Assembly (NCBI GenBank): GCA_037718865.1
Contig: JBBJMP010000021.1
Span: 49,204 to 113,203 of the forward strand
Source of the DNA: JADCRZ01 sp037718865
Lineage (GTDB): Bacteria > Bacteroidota > Bacteroidia > Chitinophagales > Chitinophagaceae
Direction: 5' to 3'
DNA length: 64,000 nucleotides
Shown: positions 46,120 through 53,593 of the stretch, piece by piece
Layout: the number at the start of each line of letters is the position of its first letter
How positions within the stretch are numbered: the stretch's first letter is position 1
The notes under the pieces: generated by a model
Database searches by the model: none
Told to the model about the DNA's origin: nothing
The model's input: the letters and a program-made list of their open reading frames with translations, nothing else
Translations under genes and position numbers: made by a program

Positions 46120-47607
46120 ATGAAAAAGTATTGTTACCATATTTTAGCGTTAGTCATGACAGCATGTTTCGCCATCCCTTCCTGCAAAAAAAGCTTTTTA
46201 GACATTGGCCCCGAAGCCACTATCAATGGTAGTAGATTCTTTTCAACCCAGGCTGAGATTCTACAGGCCGTTAATGGAGCCTACAGTACTTTGCGGATCC
46301 TGGGTGTGAACAGTTATTGGGTATTTGGGGAGATGCGCTCTGATAATACTGCAAACTTTCAAACCAACACAGGAGGTGAACAAAGAGAACTTATAGATCA
46401 GTTCCTGACCATCGCTACGAATGATAATGTCAGAAATTTTTGGCAACAAAGCTATATTGGTATATCCAGGTGTAATGATGTGTTGGATCATATTGAAGCG
46501 GTCAGCATGCCCGATGCGATCAAAAAGCAGTATACCGGAGAAATAAAATTTTTAAGAGCCTTTTATTATTTCCAGCTTGTCAGGCAATTTGGAGGAGTGC
46601 CGTTGCGGATCACTTCAATACAATCGGCATCAAATTCGCTTTCCGGGGGAAGAGCCACAAAAGAGAAAATAGATGAACTGATATTGTCTGACCTGGAGGT
46701 GGCCGTAACAAGCCTTCCTTCATCTTACACGGGAAAAGATCTTGGCCGGGCCACCCGCGGGGCAGCACGCATACTGCGGGCGGAAGTGCTGATGACCCAG
46801 AAAAAATTTACCGAAGCTTTAGCCGATTTACAGCAAATGAAAACCCTTGGATACAATTTGCTCTCCAGTTACAAGGCCATTTTTGATCCGAAGAATAAAA
46901 ACAACGCAGAGTCTATATTTGAAATTCAATATTTAGGCAGCCAGGCCAGTCTTGCCAGTAATTTTATGTACACCTTCGCACCCGCCCAGTCAGGCAGCAA
47001 TGTGACCGGTGATCCGGGTACGGCCCTCACCCTTAACGCAGGGTGGAATACGCCCACGGCTGACCTCATCAGTGCGTACGAGCCAGGCGATTTAAGAAAA
47101 GAAGCCTCCATGAGTATGGGATATATGAATAGCGGCGTTTTTGTGAATGCTCCGCATGTAATCAAATACAATCACGGATTTGTGAACAGAGGAAATACCG
47201 ATGATAATTTTCCTGTATACAGATATGCAGACGCCTTGTTGCTAATCGCTGAATGCCTGAATGAAACCGGTGGTGTGAACACTGAATCTTATGACATTCT
47301 CGACAGGTTAAGAACACGCGCCGGGGTTTTACCGCTGAACCGGGGCGCCATAACTACCCAGGCTTTATTAAGGGAGGCCATAGAAAAAGAAAGAAGGGTG
47401 GAGCTTGCTTTTGAAAACCATCGCTGGTATGACCTGGTCCGCACCGGAAGGGCGGTGGATGTAATGAACGCCCACGGCGTTCAGGAGAAGGCTTTAAAGC
47501 CGGCAATCATACGGCCAGCAGCATTTAATGTAACTCAGAATAAATTGCTATTACCGATACCTCAGCAGGATGTGAGCGTAGATAACCTTGAACAGAATCC
47601 TCAATAA
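46120..47607 (+). CDS. SusD/RagB-like lipoprotein, second of locus B
   Basis: 495 residues from the ATG at 46120 (a TTG two codons earlier is not preferred). The lipobox is VMTACFAIPSC followed by KKSFLDIGPEATINGSRFF. FLRAFYYFQLVRQFGGVPL, YRYADALLLIAECLNETGG and ERRVELAFENHRWYDLVRTGRAV are SusD hallmarks. It pairs with the preceding SusC. Its stop codon is only 4 bp from the ATG of the PQQ dehydrogenase, so the two proteins are made from one transcript. Confidence 0.94.
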   Translation: MKKYCYHILALVMTACFAIPSCKKSFLDIGPEATINGSRFFSTQAEILQAVNGAYSTLRILGVNSYWVFGEMRSDNTANFQTNTGGEQRELIDQFLTIATNDNVRNFWQQSYIGISRCNDVLDHIEAVSMPDAIKKQYTGEIKFLRAFYYFQLVRQFGGVPLRITSIQSASNSLSGGRATKEKIDELILSDLEVAVTSLPSSYTGKDLGRATRGAARILRAEVLMTQKKFTEALADLQQMKTLGYNLLSSYKAIFDPKNKNNAESIFEIQYLGSQASLASNFMYTFAPAQSGSNVTGDPGTALTLNAGWNTPTADLISAYEPGDLRKEASMSMGYMNSGVFVNAPHVIKYNHGFVNRGNTDDNFPVYRYADALLLIAECLNETGGVNTESYDILDRLRTRAGVLPLNRGAITTQALLREAIEKERRVELAFENHRWYDLVRTGRAVDVMNAHGVQEKALKPAIIRPAAFNVTQNKLLLPIPQQDVSVDNLEQNPQ

Positions 47608-47611
47608 GCAC

Positions 47612-49852
47612 ATGAAATCAAATACGTTTACACGCCTTTCAGGTTTTTATGTATTTCTTTTTCTGATCTCTTCATGTACCTCCACTCCAAAAGAATCTAA
47701 CAAAGAGTGGAAAGTTTATGGCGGCAGCAAAACCCGGATTCAATATTCAGCCTTAGACCAGATCGATACCGGTAATATACAAAACCTGCAGGTAGCCTGG
47801 GAGTATCACACCAAAGATGCAGCATCCGGCAGCCAGATACAATCCAATTGCATTGTAGTGGACAGGGTGTTGTACGGTGTTTCCCCCGCAGTGAAGCTAT
47901 TTGCCATTGATGCGGCTACAGGTAAGGAAAAATGGGTATTCGATCCCTTCACAGATACAAGCGGAGGCAGAAGTAGAAAACGTGGGATAAACAATTGCAG
48001 GGGTGCTACCTATTACAAAGGGGAAAACAATGATAGCCGTATTTTCTACGGAGCAGGGTCTTTTTTGTATTGCATAGATACTCGTACAGGTGCCCCAGTC
48101 AGAGAATTCGGTGATCAGGGGAGCGTCGACCTGCACAATGATCTGGGACGGGATGTTTCACATTTATCGGTTACTTCCAGTTCTCCGGGCATTATATTTA
48201 AAGATTTGATCATTATAGGTTCCAGTGTTTCTGAGGAAGCGGCGTCTGCACCGGGCCATATCCGGGCTTATGATGTACATACAGGCAAACTGAGCTGGAT
48301 ATTTCATACGATCCCCCATCCCGGGGAGCCAGGGTATGAAACCTGGGACGATAAGGAAGCTTATAAACATGTCGGGGGAGCCAATTCCTGGGCAGGTTTC
48401 AGTATGGATGAAAAAAAAGGGGTGTTATTTGCACCTACCGGTTCGGCTGCGTATGACTGGTATGGTGGCAAAAGGCTGGGGCAGAACCTGTATGCGAATT
48501 CAATTCTGGCCATAGACGCTGCCACGGGCAAATTAAATTGGCACTACCAGACCGTTCACCACGATGTATGGGATTGGGACCTTCCCACTCCTCCCATACT
48601 GGTGTCCCTTAAAAAAGACGGAAAGAATGTGGACGCCCTGATACAAACCACTAAAACGGGATTTCTTTTTGTGCTGGACCGCAATTCAGGCAAACCGCTA
48701 TACCCCATCGAAGAAAGACCTGTACCTACAGAAACGGATCTTACGGGCGAGAAGCTGTCACCGACACAACCTTATCCCACATTCTATCCCCCTTTTGCCC
48801 GGCAGGTCATCACAGAAGCAGACTTAAACCGGATTGTTCCTGATTCATCATACCAGCAGATCAAAAAAATGCTTGCCAGCTATAAAACAGGCAATATATT
48901 TAATCCTCCCTCTAAACATCCTACTATTGTCTCCCCAGGCATGCAGGGAGGCGGCGAATGGGGAGGACCCTGCTTTGATCCAACAGAAGGGGTGATGTAT
49001 GTAAATGCAAATGAGATCACACGGGTGATTACCATGGTGGACGTGAAGCAAGAACAAACTATGTCAGGCCAAACGAACCTGGAGGCCGGAAAGATTTTAT
49101 ATAGAAAATTCTGTATGTCGTGCCACAGCCAGGACCGCAAAGGTTCAGAAGATTTTCCATCACTGGTGGGTATACATAAAAAATACAATGAAGAGCAATT
49201 CAAAAGCCTGATCACTGCCGGCCGCAGAAGAATGCCCGCTTTTAATCAGTTGAATGAGGCGGAAAAAACAGCTGTCGCCTCCTATGTAGTTGATCTTAAA
49301 TCCAGACAGGCCGAAAAATTTATCAGTGCCCCAAAAATTATGGACCCCTATCTTCAGATACCTTATACTTCAGCCCCGGGCGTACTTAATAAAACGATGC
49401 CGGGAAGACCTTCTAAATTTGAAACACCAGAAGGCTATCCGGCAATCAATCCTCCCTGGGGCACCTTAAGCGCAATAAACATGAACACCGGCAAACTGCT
49501 CTGGAAGGTTCCGCTGGGAGACTACCCTGAGCTCAAGGCAAAGGGCATCCGCTCCGGCACGGAAAACTACGGTGGTCCTGTGGTGACGGCAGGTGGACTA
49601 ATATTTATCGCCGCCACGAAAGACGAAAAATTCAGGGCTTTTCACAAAAGAACTGGTGAACTGCTTTGGGAAACAGATCTGCCTGCGTGTGGTTTTGCTA
49701 CTCCTTCTATTTACGAGATCGATGGAAAGCAATATGTGGTTATTGCCGCCGGGGGAGGCAAAATGGGAACAAAATCATCAGATGCGTATGTGGCGTTTTC
49801 CTTACAAACCGCAAAAAGGGATCTGACTCATCAACAGCAAACATTACCATAG
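47612..49852 (+). CDS. PQQ-dependent dehydrogenase with inserted cytochrome c domain, lipoprotein
   Basis: 746 residues from the ATG at 47612. The signal ends at a lipobox (FLISSC, C22). Beta-propeller repeats bind PQQ (LFAIDAATGKEKWVF, ILAIDAATGKLNWHYQTVHHDVWD with HHDVWD at 316-321), as in quinoprotein glucose or alcohol dehydrogenases. A cytochrome c domain is inserted between propeller blades: CMSCH heme site at 501-505 and the Met ligand in RRRMPAF (M541). The final blade follows (GLIFIAATKDEKFRAFHKRTGELLWETDLP). It would oxidise a sugar or polyol in the periplasm and pass electrons through its own heme to the respiratory chain. A glucose-type product would be a lactone. PQQ-synthesis genes are not seen in the window. 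Confidence 0.92.
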   Translation: MKSNTFTRLSGFYVFLFLISSCTSTPKESNKEWKVYGGSKTRIQYSALDQIDTGNIQNLQVAWEYHTKDAASGSQIQSNCIVVDRVLYGVSPAVKLFAIDAATGKEKWVFDPFTDTSGGRSRKRGINNCRGATYYKGENNDSRIFYGAGSFLYCIDTRTGAPVREFGDQGSVDLHNDLGRDVSHLSVTSSSPGIIFKDLIIIGSSVSEEAASAPGHIRAYDVHTGKLSWIFHTIPHPGEPGYETWDDKEAYKHVGGANSWAGFSMDEKKGVLFAPTGSAAYDWYGGKRLGQNLYANSILAIDAATGKLNWHYQTVHHDVWDWDLPTPPILVSLKKDGKNVDALIQTTKTGFLFVLDRNSGKPLYPIEERPVPTETDLTGEKLSPTQPYPTFYPPFARQVITEADLNRIVPDSSYQQIKKMLASYKTGNIFNPPSKHPTIVSPGMQGGGEWGGPCFDPTEGVMYVNANEITRVITMVDVKQEQTMSGQTNLEAGKILYRKFCMSCHSQDRKGSEDFPSLVGIHKKYNEEQFKSLITAGRRRMPAFNQLNEAEKTAVASYVVDLKSRQAEKFISAPKIMDPYLQIPYTSAPGVLNKTMPGRPSKFETPEGYPAINPPWGTLSAINMNTGKLLWKVPLGDYPELKAKGIRSGTENYGGPVVTAGGLIFIAATKDEKFRAFHKRTGELLWETDLPACGFATPSIYEIDGKQYVVIAAGGGKMGTKSSDAYVAFSLQTAKRDLTHQQQTLP

Positions 49853-49862
49853 TTTTGCAAAC

Positions 49863-50819
49863 ATGAGAAACATCATCATTATACTTTTTTGTTGTTTGCT
49901 TTTTATGGCAAAAAATACCGTTTGTCTTTCGCAATTTCCAGAGAAGACCAATGTTGATGATCTGATATTTGGCGCTATTGATTTTCATATTCATTCTTCC
50001 CCTGATGTATTTGACCGGAGTCTCTCCGATATTGAGGTGGCACAATTGGCTGAAAAAAAAGGCTTCAAAGCGATAATATTAAAAAATCATGTAAGCAGTA
50101 CTGCGGCCAGAGCCGTATTGGTAAATGCCCAGATGACAAAAATTAAAGCATATGGAGGAGTAGTATTGAATAAAGCGGTAGGAGGCATCAATCCTGAAGC
50201 AGTATTTTGGATGCACAAAATGTCGCCGGAATATGGAAAGATTGTATGGTTCCCGACCTTTGATGCGGCTTATCATAAAGCAATTACAAAGGATACAAGT
50301 GAAGGACTCACTATACTGAAGGATGGCAAACTAATTGATGCTGTCAAAGCCATACTGCAAATAATTGCTAAAGAAAATCTGGTATTGGCAACGGGCCATT
50401 TATCTCCCAAAGAAATATTTATATTAGTGAACGAAGCAAGAAAAACAGGTGTTAAAAATATAATTATAACGCATCCTTTGAATGATGAGCCTGGATTAAA
50501 GGTTGACCAGATGAATGAACTTGCGCAAATGGGCGCTATGCTGGAGCTTACTTATCTAGGCTATTTAGCGGGGCCTAATGCTCCTTTAGGGTTTCTTCAA
50601 AAGTCGAATCATATCAGTATGGATGTGATGGTTCAGGTTATAAGGAAGATTGGCGCTAAACACTTTTTGCTTAGTAGTGATTTAGGCCAGGTAGGTAATC
50701 CAACGCCGCCGGATGGCATAAAAATGTTTGTGAGCCTGCTGATGGAAAAAGGTATTTCCAAAGATGAGATCGCCCTGATGATCAAAACGAATGCCGCCAA
50801 ATTGCTTGGCCTGCAATAG
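49863..50819 (+). CDS. Exported DUF6282 amidohydrolase-like metalloprotein
   Basis: 318 residues. Signal peptide about 1-24 (MRNIIIILFCCLLFMAKN). The fold is a metal-dependent hydrolase barrel: GAIDFHIHSSPDVFDRSLSDIE (H42, H44), ILKNHVSSTA, LVLATGHLSPKEIF, IIITHPLNDEPG and HFLLSSDLGQVGNPTP provide the strand-end His/Asp set. This layout belongs to DUF6282, related to amidohydrolases, whose members are normally cytoplasmic. The reaction is unknown; ring-opening or hydrolysis of an acid or lactone would suit the pathway. It starts 10 bp after the dehydrogenase and closes locus B. Confidence 0.82.
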   Translation: MRNIIIILFCCLLFMAKNTVCLSQFPEKTNVDDLIFGAIDFHIHSSPDVFDRSLSDIEVAQLAEKKGFKAIILKNHVSSTAARAVLVNAQMTKIKAYGGVVLNKAVGGINPEAVFWMHKMSPEYGKIVWFPTFDAAYHKAITKDTSEGLTILKDGKLIDAVKAILQIIAKENLVLATGHLSPKEIFILVNEARKTGVKNIIITHPLNDEPGLKVDQMNELAQMGAMLELTYLGYLAGPNAPLGFLQKSNHISMDVMVQVIRKIGAKHFLLSSDLGQVGNPTPPDGIKMFVSLLMEKGISKDEIALMIKTNAAKLLGLQ

Positions 50820-50984
50820 TTTGCTGCTGTTGATACTATAACGACATTCACACGGAAATATCACGAGGAGGTAGATGCAAAGTAAAATCGGTGTAATCCC
50901 TCCAATTATATTCTGGAAATAATCACCATTATGCCTCAAACAAAAAGCTTTGGTTAGGCAAATCTTGTCGAGGCAAAGAATGCA

Positions 50985-51022
50985 GCAAAGCCCCGTAGCA
51001 TATCTTTGTTGCGGGGCTTTGC
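50985..51022. terminator. Hairpin between convergent genes
   Basis: GCAAAGCCCCG (50985-50995) pairs with CGGGGCTTTGC (51012-51022) over 11 bp with a 16-nt loop. It lies between the end of locus B and the convergent small gene and can terminate transcription from either side, although no T run is present. Confidence 0.7.
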
Positions 51023-51058
51023 GAATTACAGAAAGTGATCGTTTACAGCGCGTGCTAA

Positions 51059-51412
51059 CTAGCGACCAAGTGCCGGATCAGCTCCTTTTGCTTCCTTGGC
51101 TACCTGATCAGCTTCAAGTCCGGCTATTCCGGCCCTGCGGCCGCCGCAGCAACCTTTAATTCCTCCTGCTGTTTCATACCCCTGAACTCCTGCTATCCAG
51201 CTTCCTACAAGGTTTACTGCATAGACCAGGTTAGGGGTATCATTATAGGTCCAAACCACCAGCCCTTCCACCTGGTACCACCTTCCGCTGTGTATGAAAG
51301 GAGTTGTGGACCAGGTACCATTCGCATTGAAGGTCTGGTTGAATGAACCTGTAATACTGCCATCACATCCCCAATCGGTAGTGATGATCCAAGTTCCGAC
51401 GATGTTTGCCAT
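51059..51412 (-). CDS. Small hypothetical protein, lipocalin-like beta domain
   Basis: 117 residues with no signal peptide. The first 75 residues alternate as beta strands (MANIVGTWIITTDWGCDGSITGSFNQTFNANGTWSTT and RWYQVEGLVVWTYNDTPNLVYAVNLVGSWIAG, in parts), similar to small lipocalin/calycin-like domains where GxW starts the barrel. The tail is odd: GGIKGCCGGRRAGIAGLEADQVAKEAKGADPALGR (about residues 83-117) is rich in Gly/Ala with a Cys pair. Neighbours give no hint. Coding seems likely from its length and strand pattern. Confidence 0.6.
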   Translation of the reverse strand: MANIVGTWIITTDWGCDGSITGSFNQTFNANGTWSTTPFIHSGRWYQVEGLVVWTYNDTPNLVYAVNLVGSWIAGVQGYETAGGIKGCCGGRRAGIAGLEADQVAKEAKGADPALGR

Positions 51413-51838
51413 ATTTGTTGTTTTAAGGTTTTAGGTTGACAGTTTATTGTTTCTGATGCCGCAACCCGATAAGCAACAGAATAAAATTTTCAGGAAATAA
51501 ATTGATTGATACTACTTACATGGAGGATAAATGACATCTGCAGAAGACCTCCGGATAGTGCCGGTGCACACCGGATTTTTATGCTTTTGAACTTGTATTT
51601 TTAGCTAACCTTATTTTTATTGTAGCTATCCATGTAATGTTAACAAGTCAAAAGTACATACGCTTTGTTAGGTTTGAAATACCCTAATAGTTGTAATTAC
51701 TGATGCCTGCATCAAGGCTGAAAATTGAAGGCTCTTGTTGTGTAAAGAAGTTCTGGAAAATAGTATGATTGTGCCAACAAAATCAATAGCTTGAAAGAAG
51801 AAATTGGAGTACAGATTTCAGCCTGTACTAAACTGATT
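51413..51838. other. Intergenic region between two small minus-strand genes
   Basis: 426 bp. No gene, tRNA or clear repeat was seen. It should hold the promoter of the gene at 51059-51412. Confidence 0.5.
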
Positions 51839-52270
51839 TTATTTCGCAGTATCCGGGGCTTTAACATCGAATGTTAGCTCTTGTGCTCCATGCCGCCAAA
51901 TTGCTTCGCCTAAAGTCTTAAGTAATATTAAGTCTTCGTCAAAAACTTTTCCGAAAATATTACAAGAGTCCAGTCCTTTACCTTCGCCGTAATAGATGCC
52001 AAGGCATTTTGACGTTTTGGCTCGCGTTGGTTTTAAGGGACCTAATACAATCTCACCTGGCTCGGTAAATACGGAAGCATTCTCCTGAATGATGTCGACT
52101 TCAGGAGCATTGTCAATCCAAATTTCTTGCCCGGATATTCTTGCATGAAAAAATGTGCGTGAAAATGGAAGCGTCTTTGAAAATGCTTCTGATGTAATTG
52201 GTGCAGCGTCAGAATAGAACTTAAAACGTATTATCTGATTGTCCTGTGTCCTAATAAAGAAATCAGCCAT
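51839..52270 (-). CDS. DUF3830-like protein, cyclophilin-like fold
   Basis: 143 residues, cytoplasmic. It begins MADFFIRTQDNQIIRFKFYSDAAPITSEAFSKTLPFSRTFFHARISGQEIW (in parts), and has IVLGPLKPTRAKTSKCLGIYYGEGK and NIFGKVFDEDLILLKTLGEAIWRHGAQELTFDV. The AP.T..AF...LP and HAR.SG..IW pattern is that of DUF3830, which adopts a cyclophilin-like beta-barrel without proven isomerase activity. Relatives often sit near amide- or acid-metabolism genes, but none is adjacent. It lies just outside the left boundary of the genomic island. Confidence 0.7.
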   Translation of the reverse strand: MADFFIRTQDNQIIRFKFYSDAAPITSEAFSKTLPFSRTFFHARISGQEIWIDNAPEVDIIQENASVFTEPGEIVLGPLKPTRAKTSKCLGIYYGEGKGLDSCNIFGKVFDEDLILLKTLGEAIWRHGAQELTFDVKAPDTAK

Positions 52271-52333
52271 TTAGTAAAATTTTGGAAATCTACTGGATGA
52301 TTACGCTTATTATCCTTCTTCATACGAAAACTA

Positions 52334-52360
52334 AAAAAGGCTTCATAATCAAGCCTTTTT
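52334..52360 (-). terminator. Displaced tRNA-Cys terminator
   Basis: AAAAAGGCTT-CATAATC-AAGCCTTTTT forms a perfect 10-bp stem next to the tRNA-end fragment. It is probably the original terminator of tRNA-Cys before the island inserted; a related hairpin follows the intact tRNA at 58771-58806. Confidence 0.7.
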
Positions 52361-52367
52361 GGAAATC

Positions 52368-52388
52368 TATTGAGGTCCCGAGCGGATT
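52368..52388. repeat. attL-like direct repeat: 3' end of tRNA-Cys
   Basis: A 21-bp stretch (core GGTCCCGAGCGGATT) identical to 58815-58835, which is the 3' end of the intact tRNA-Cys gene plus flanking bases. Past 52388 the match stops. The fragment has no tRNA body, so it is the leftover end created by site-specific integration. Confidence 0.85.
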
Positions 52389-52770
52389 TGTCGAAAACCT
52401 ATAAAGTGTTAAAAGACAATAAGTTCATTTTTTTTACTCGATTTTACTCGATCAAATTACAGATTCTGGCGTTTTTTTACGTACCATTATTGAGGTTGAC
52501 ATGTCTTTTCAAAATTATACTTTCTTATAGTATTTACTCAATAAATAAATACGTTTTACTACCTGAAAAGAAGCTACAGCAAAAAGCAAGTGCCATGACG
52601 AAGGAAATGGCTGTTGCTGTGGGAAGCCAATGGTTGCCATTTCATAGCTTTGTGTGTGGCTTTGGCTACCGTAGGCGGGGCATTGATCGTTCAATAAAGT
52701 TGCTAAAAGTACAAGTGAGTGACACAACAGGAGTTCAATTAAGGAACGGTTGCAGGTAAAAATAAAAAGA

Positions 52771-52801
52771 TTGCGGACACCCCCCTGTCAATCTACTTTC
52801 G
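52771..52801 (+). promoter_or_regulatory. Promoter of the CsoR-family regulator gene
   Basis: TTG (52771-52773), 20 bp spacer, then TACTTTCG (52794-52801), one mismatch from TAnnTTTG. The start codon is 25 bp downstream. Confidence 0.65.
52776..52789 (+). promoter_or_regulatory. Candidate operator GACA-C6-TGTC
   Basis: GACACCCCCCTGTC lies inside the promoter spacer: an inverted repeat GACA/TGTC around a tract of six C. RcnR/CsoR-family operators typically have a G/C tract between short inverted arms, so this is a likely binding site for the regulator encoded just downstream, giving autorepression. Confidence 0.65.
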
Positions 52802-52825
52802 CTTATTCCATAAATCTAAGTATAT

Positions 52826-53227
52826 ATGTTACCAGGTGAACTAACAGGTGATTTGAAGAAAAGACTTTCTACCGTAAAAGGGCAAATTGAAGCAATTGTG
52901 AAGATGCTGGATGAAGAAACAGATCCTGATAAAATACTAATCCAGGTTAAAGCTGCTGACCAGGGATTGCAAAAAGCCCATTATTTATTGATGGATGAAG
53001 TATTTAGAAAAAGTCTTGCTTTAAAACTTGTGCAAGTTATGAATGCTTGTCCCGGTAATTGTCAGGATGCCGAAAAAATAGAGTACATGAAAAAAGAGTT
53101 TCCGATGCTTGAATTTGACCAGCTTACCACTAATATGAAAGAGATAAATGCCATTGATAAGAGGCTGGAAAAGCATAATAAAAATAATTTAAAAAAAGAT
53201 TTGGATGACACCCCCCCTGCGGGTTGA
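52826..53227 (+). CDS. CsoR/RcnR/FrmR-family (DUF156) transcriptional regulator, divergent ligands
   Basis: 133 residues. LTGDLKKRLSTVKGQIEAIVKMLDEE (residues 6-31) and DKILIQVKAADQGLQKAHYLLMDEV are the helices of the all-alpha DUF156 fold. Classical CsoR has Cys-His-Cys ligands; here the first Cys position is occupied by Asp/Pro (TDPDKI), the second helix has only H52, and instead C75 and C79 lie in a later ACPGNCQD motif. The protein is also longer, with a charged C-terminal tail. It therefore probably senses something other than Cu(I), or binds it with a new site. It sits at the head of the cassette with a C-tract motif in its own promoter and another before the next gene. Confidence 0.75.
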   Translation: MLPGELTGDLKKRLSTVKGQIEAIVKMLDEETDPDKILIQVKAADQGLQKAHYLLMDEVFRKSLALKLVQVMNACPGNCQDAEKIEYMKKEFPMLEFDQLTTNMKEINAIDKRLEKHNKNNLKKDLDDTPPAG

Positions 53228-53233
53228 ACTTTG
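53201..53233 (+). promoter_or_regulatory. Second C-tract promoter, before the thioredoxin-like gene
   Basis: Within the last codons of the regulator gene: TTG (53201-53203), GACA-C7-TGCG (53207-53221), and GAACTTTG (53226-53233) as a -7 box with one mismatch. The layout repeats that at 52771, but the spacer is 22 bp and the right arm of the repeat is decayed. It probably gives the transport genes their own regulated transcript. Confidence 0.5.
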
Positions 53234-53258
53234 GCATTCATCAATAAAATTAAATGTC

Positions 53259-53549
53259 ATGGAAACTTTAAACAAAAGAAAAATTGAATTATTTACTGCC
53301 GGTTGTACTGTTTGTGAACCTGTTGTTGAAATGGTAAAAGGAATGGCTTGCAGTGATTGTGATGTGGTTATTTATAATTTATCTAACCCTTGTGAAACAA
53401 AGGAATGTATTGAAAAGGTAAAAACGTACGGGATTAAAGCATTGCCTGCAATTGCTGTAAATGGTAAGCTATTGTCTTGCTGTCAGAATAAAGGTATTTC
53501 TGCTGAAGAACTTCAGAATGCCAGGTTAGGACAACCTGTGCTGAATTAA
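53259..53549 (+). CDS. Cysteine-rich thioredoxin-fold protein
   Basis: 96 residues from the ATG at 53259; an earlier in-frame ATG at 53205 overlaps the regulator's end and the promoter-like motif, so it is not preferred. The fold is thioredoxin/glutaredoxin-like: strand IELFTAG, active-site CTVC (C16, C19), then VVIYNL, and the cis-Pro strand ALPAIAVNGKLL. It has eight cysteines: also C31/C34 (ACSDC), C45, C50, and the pair C74/C75 after the last strand. That is far more than a normal thioredoxin. It may shuttle thiol-bound metal or keep metal-binding Cys reduced. It lies between the regulator and the P-type ATPase. Confidence 0.78.
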   Translation: METLNKRKIELFTAGCTVCEPVVEMVKGMACSDCDVVIYNLSNPCETKECIEKVKTYGIKALPAIAVNGKLLSCCQNKGISAEELQNARLGQPVLN

Positions 53550-53593
53550 GCTGGTTTGGTTCTCTTATTTATCATTGATTTTATACAAATGTT

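Larger units (their letters stand above)
52389..52825. other. Non-coding left end of the island
   Basis: About 437 bp between the left repeat and the regulator gene. Open frames exist but do not look coding; a decayed small gene around 52590-52760 cannot be excluded. Its right end holds the regulator's promoter and operator. Confidence 0.5.

Noticed and set aside
52370..52759. A 129-residue frame starting in the tRNA-end fragment
   Set aside because: It begins inside the attachment repeat, has no family pattern and an uneven composition; treated as non-coding island end.
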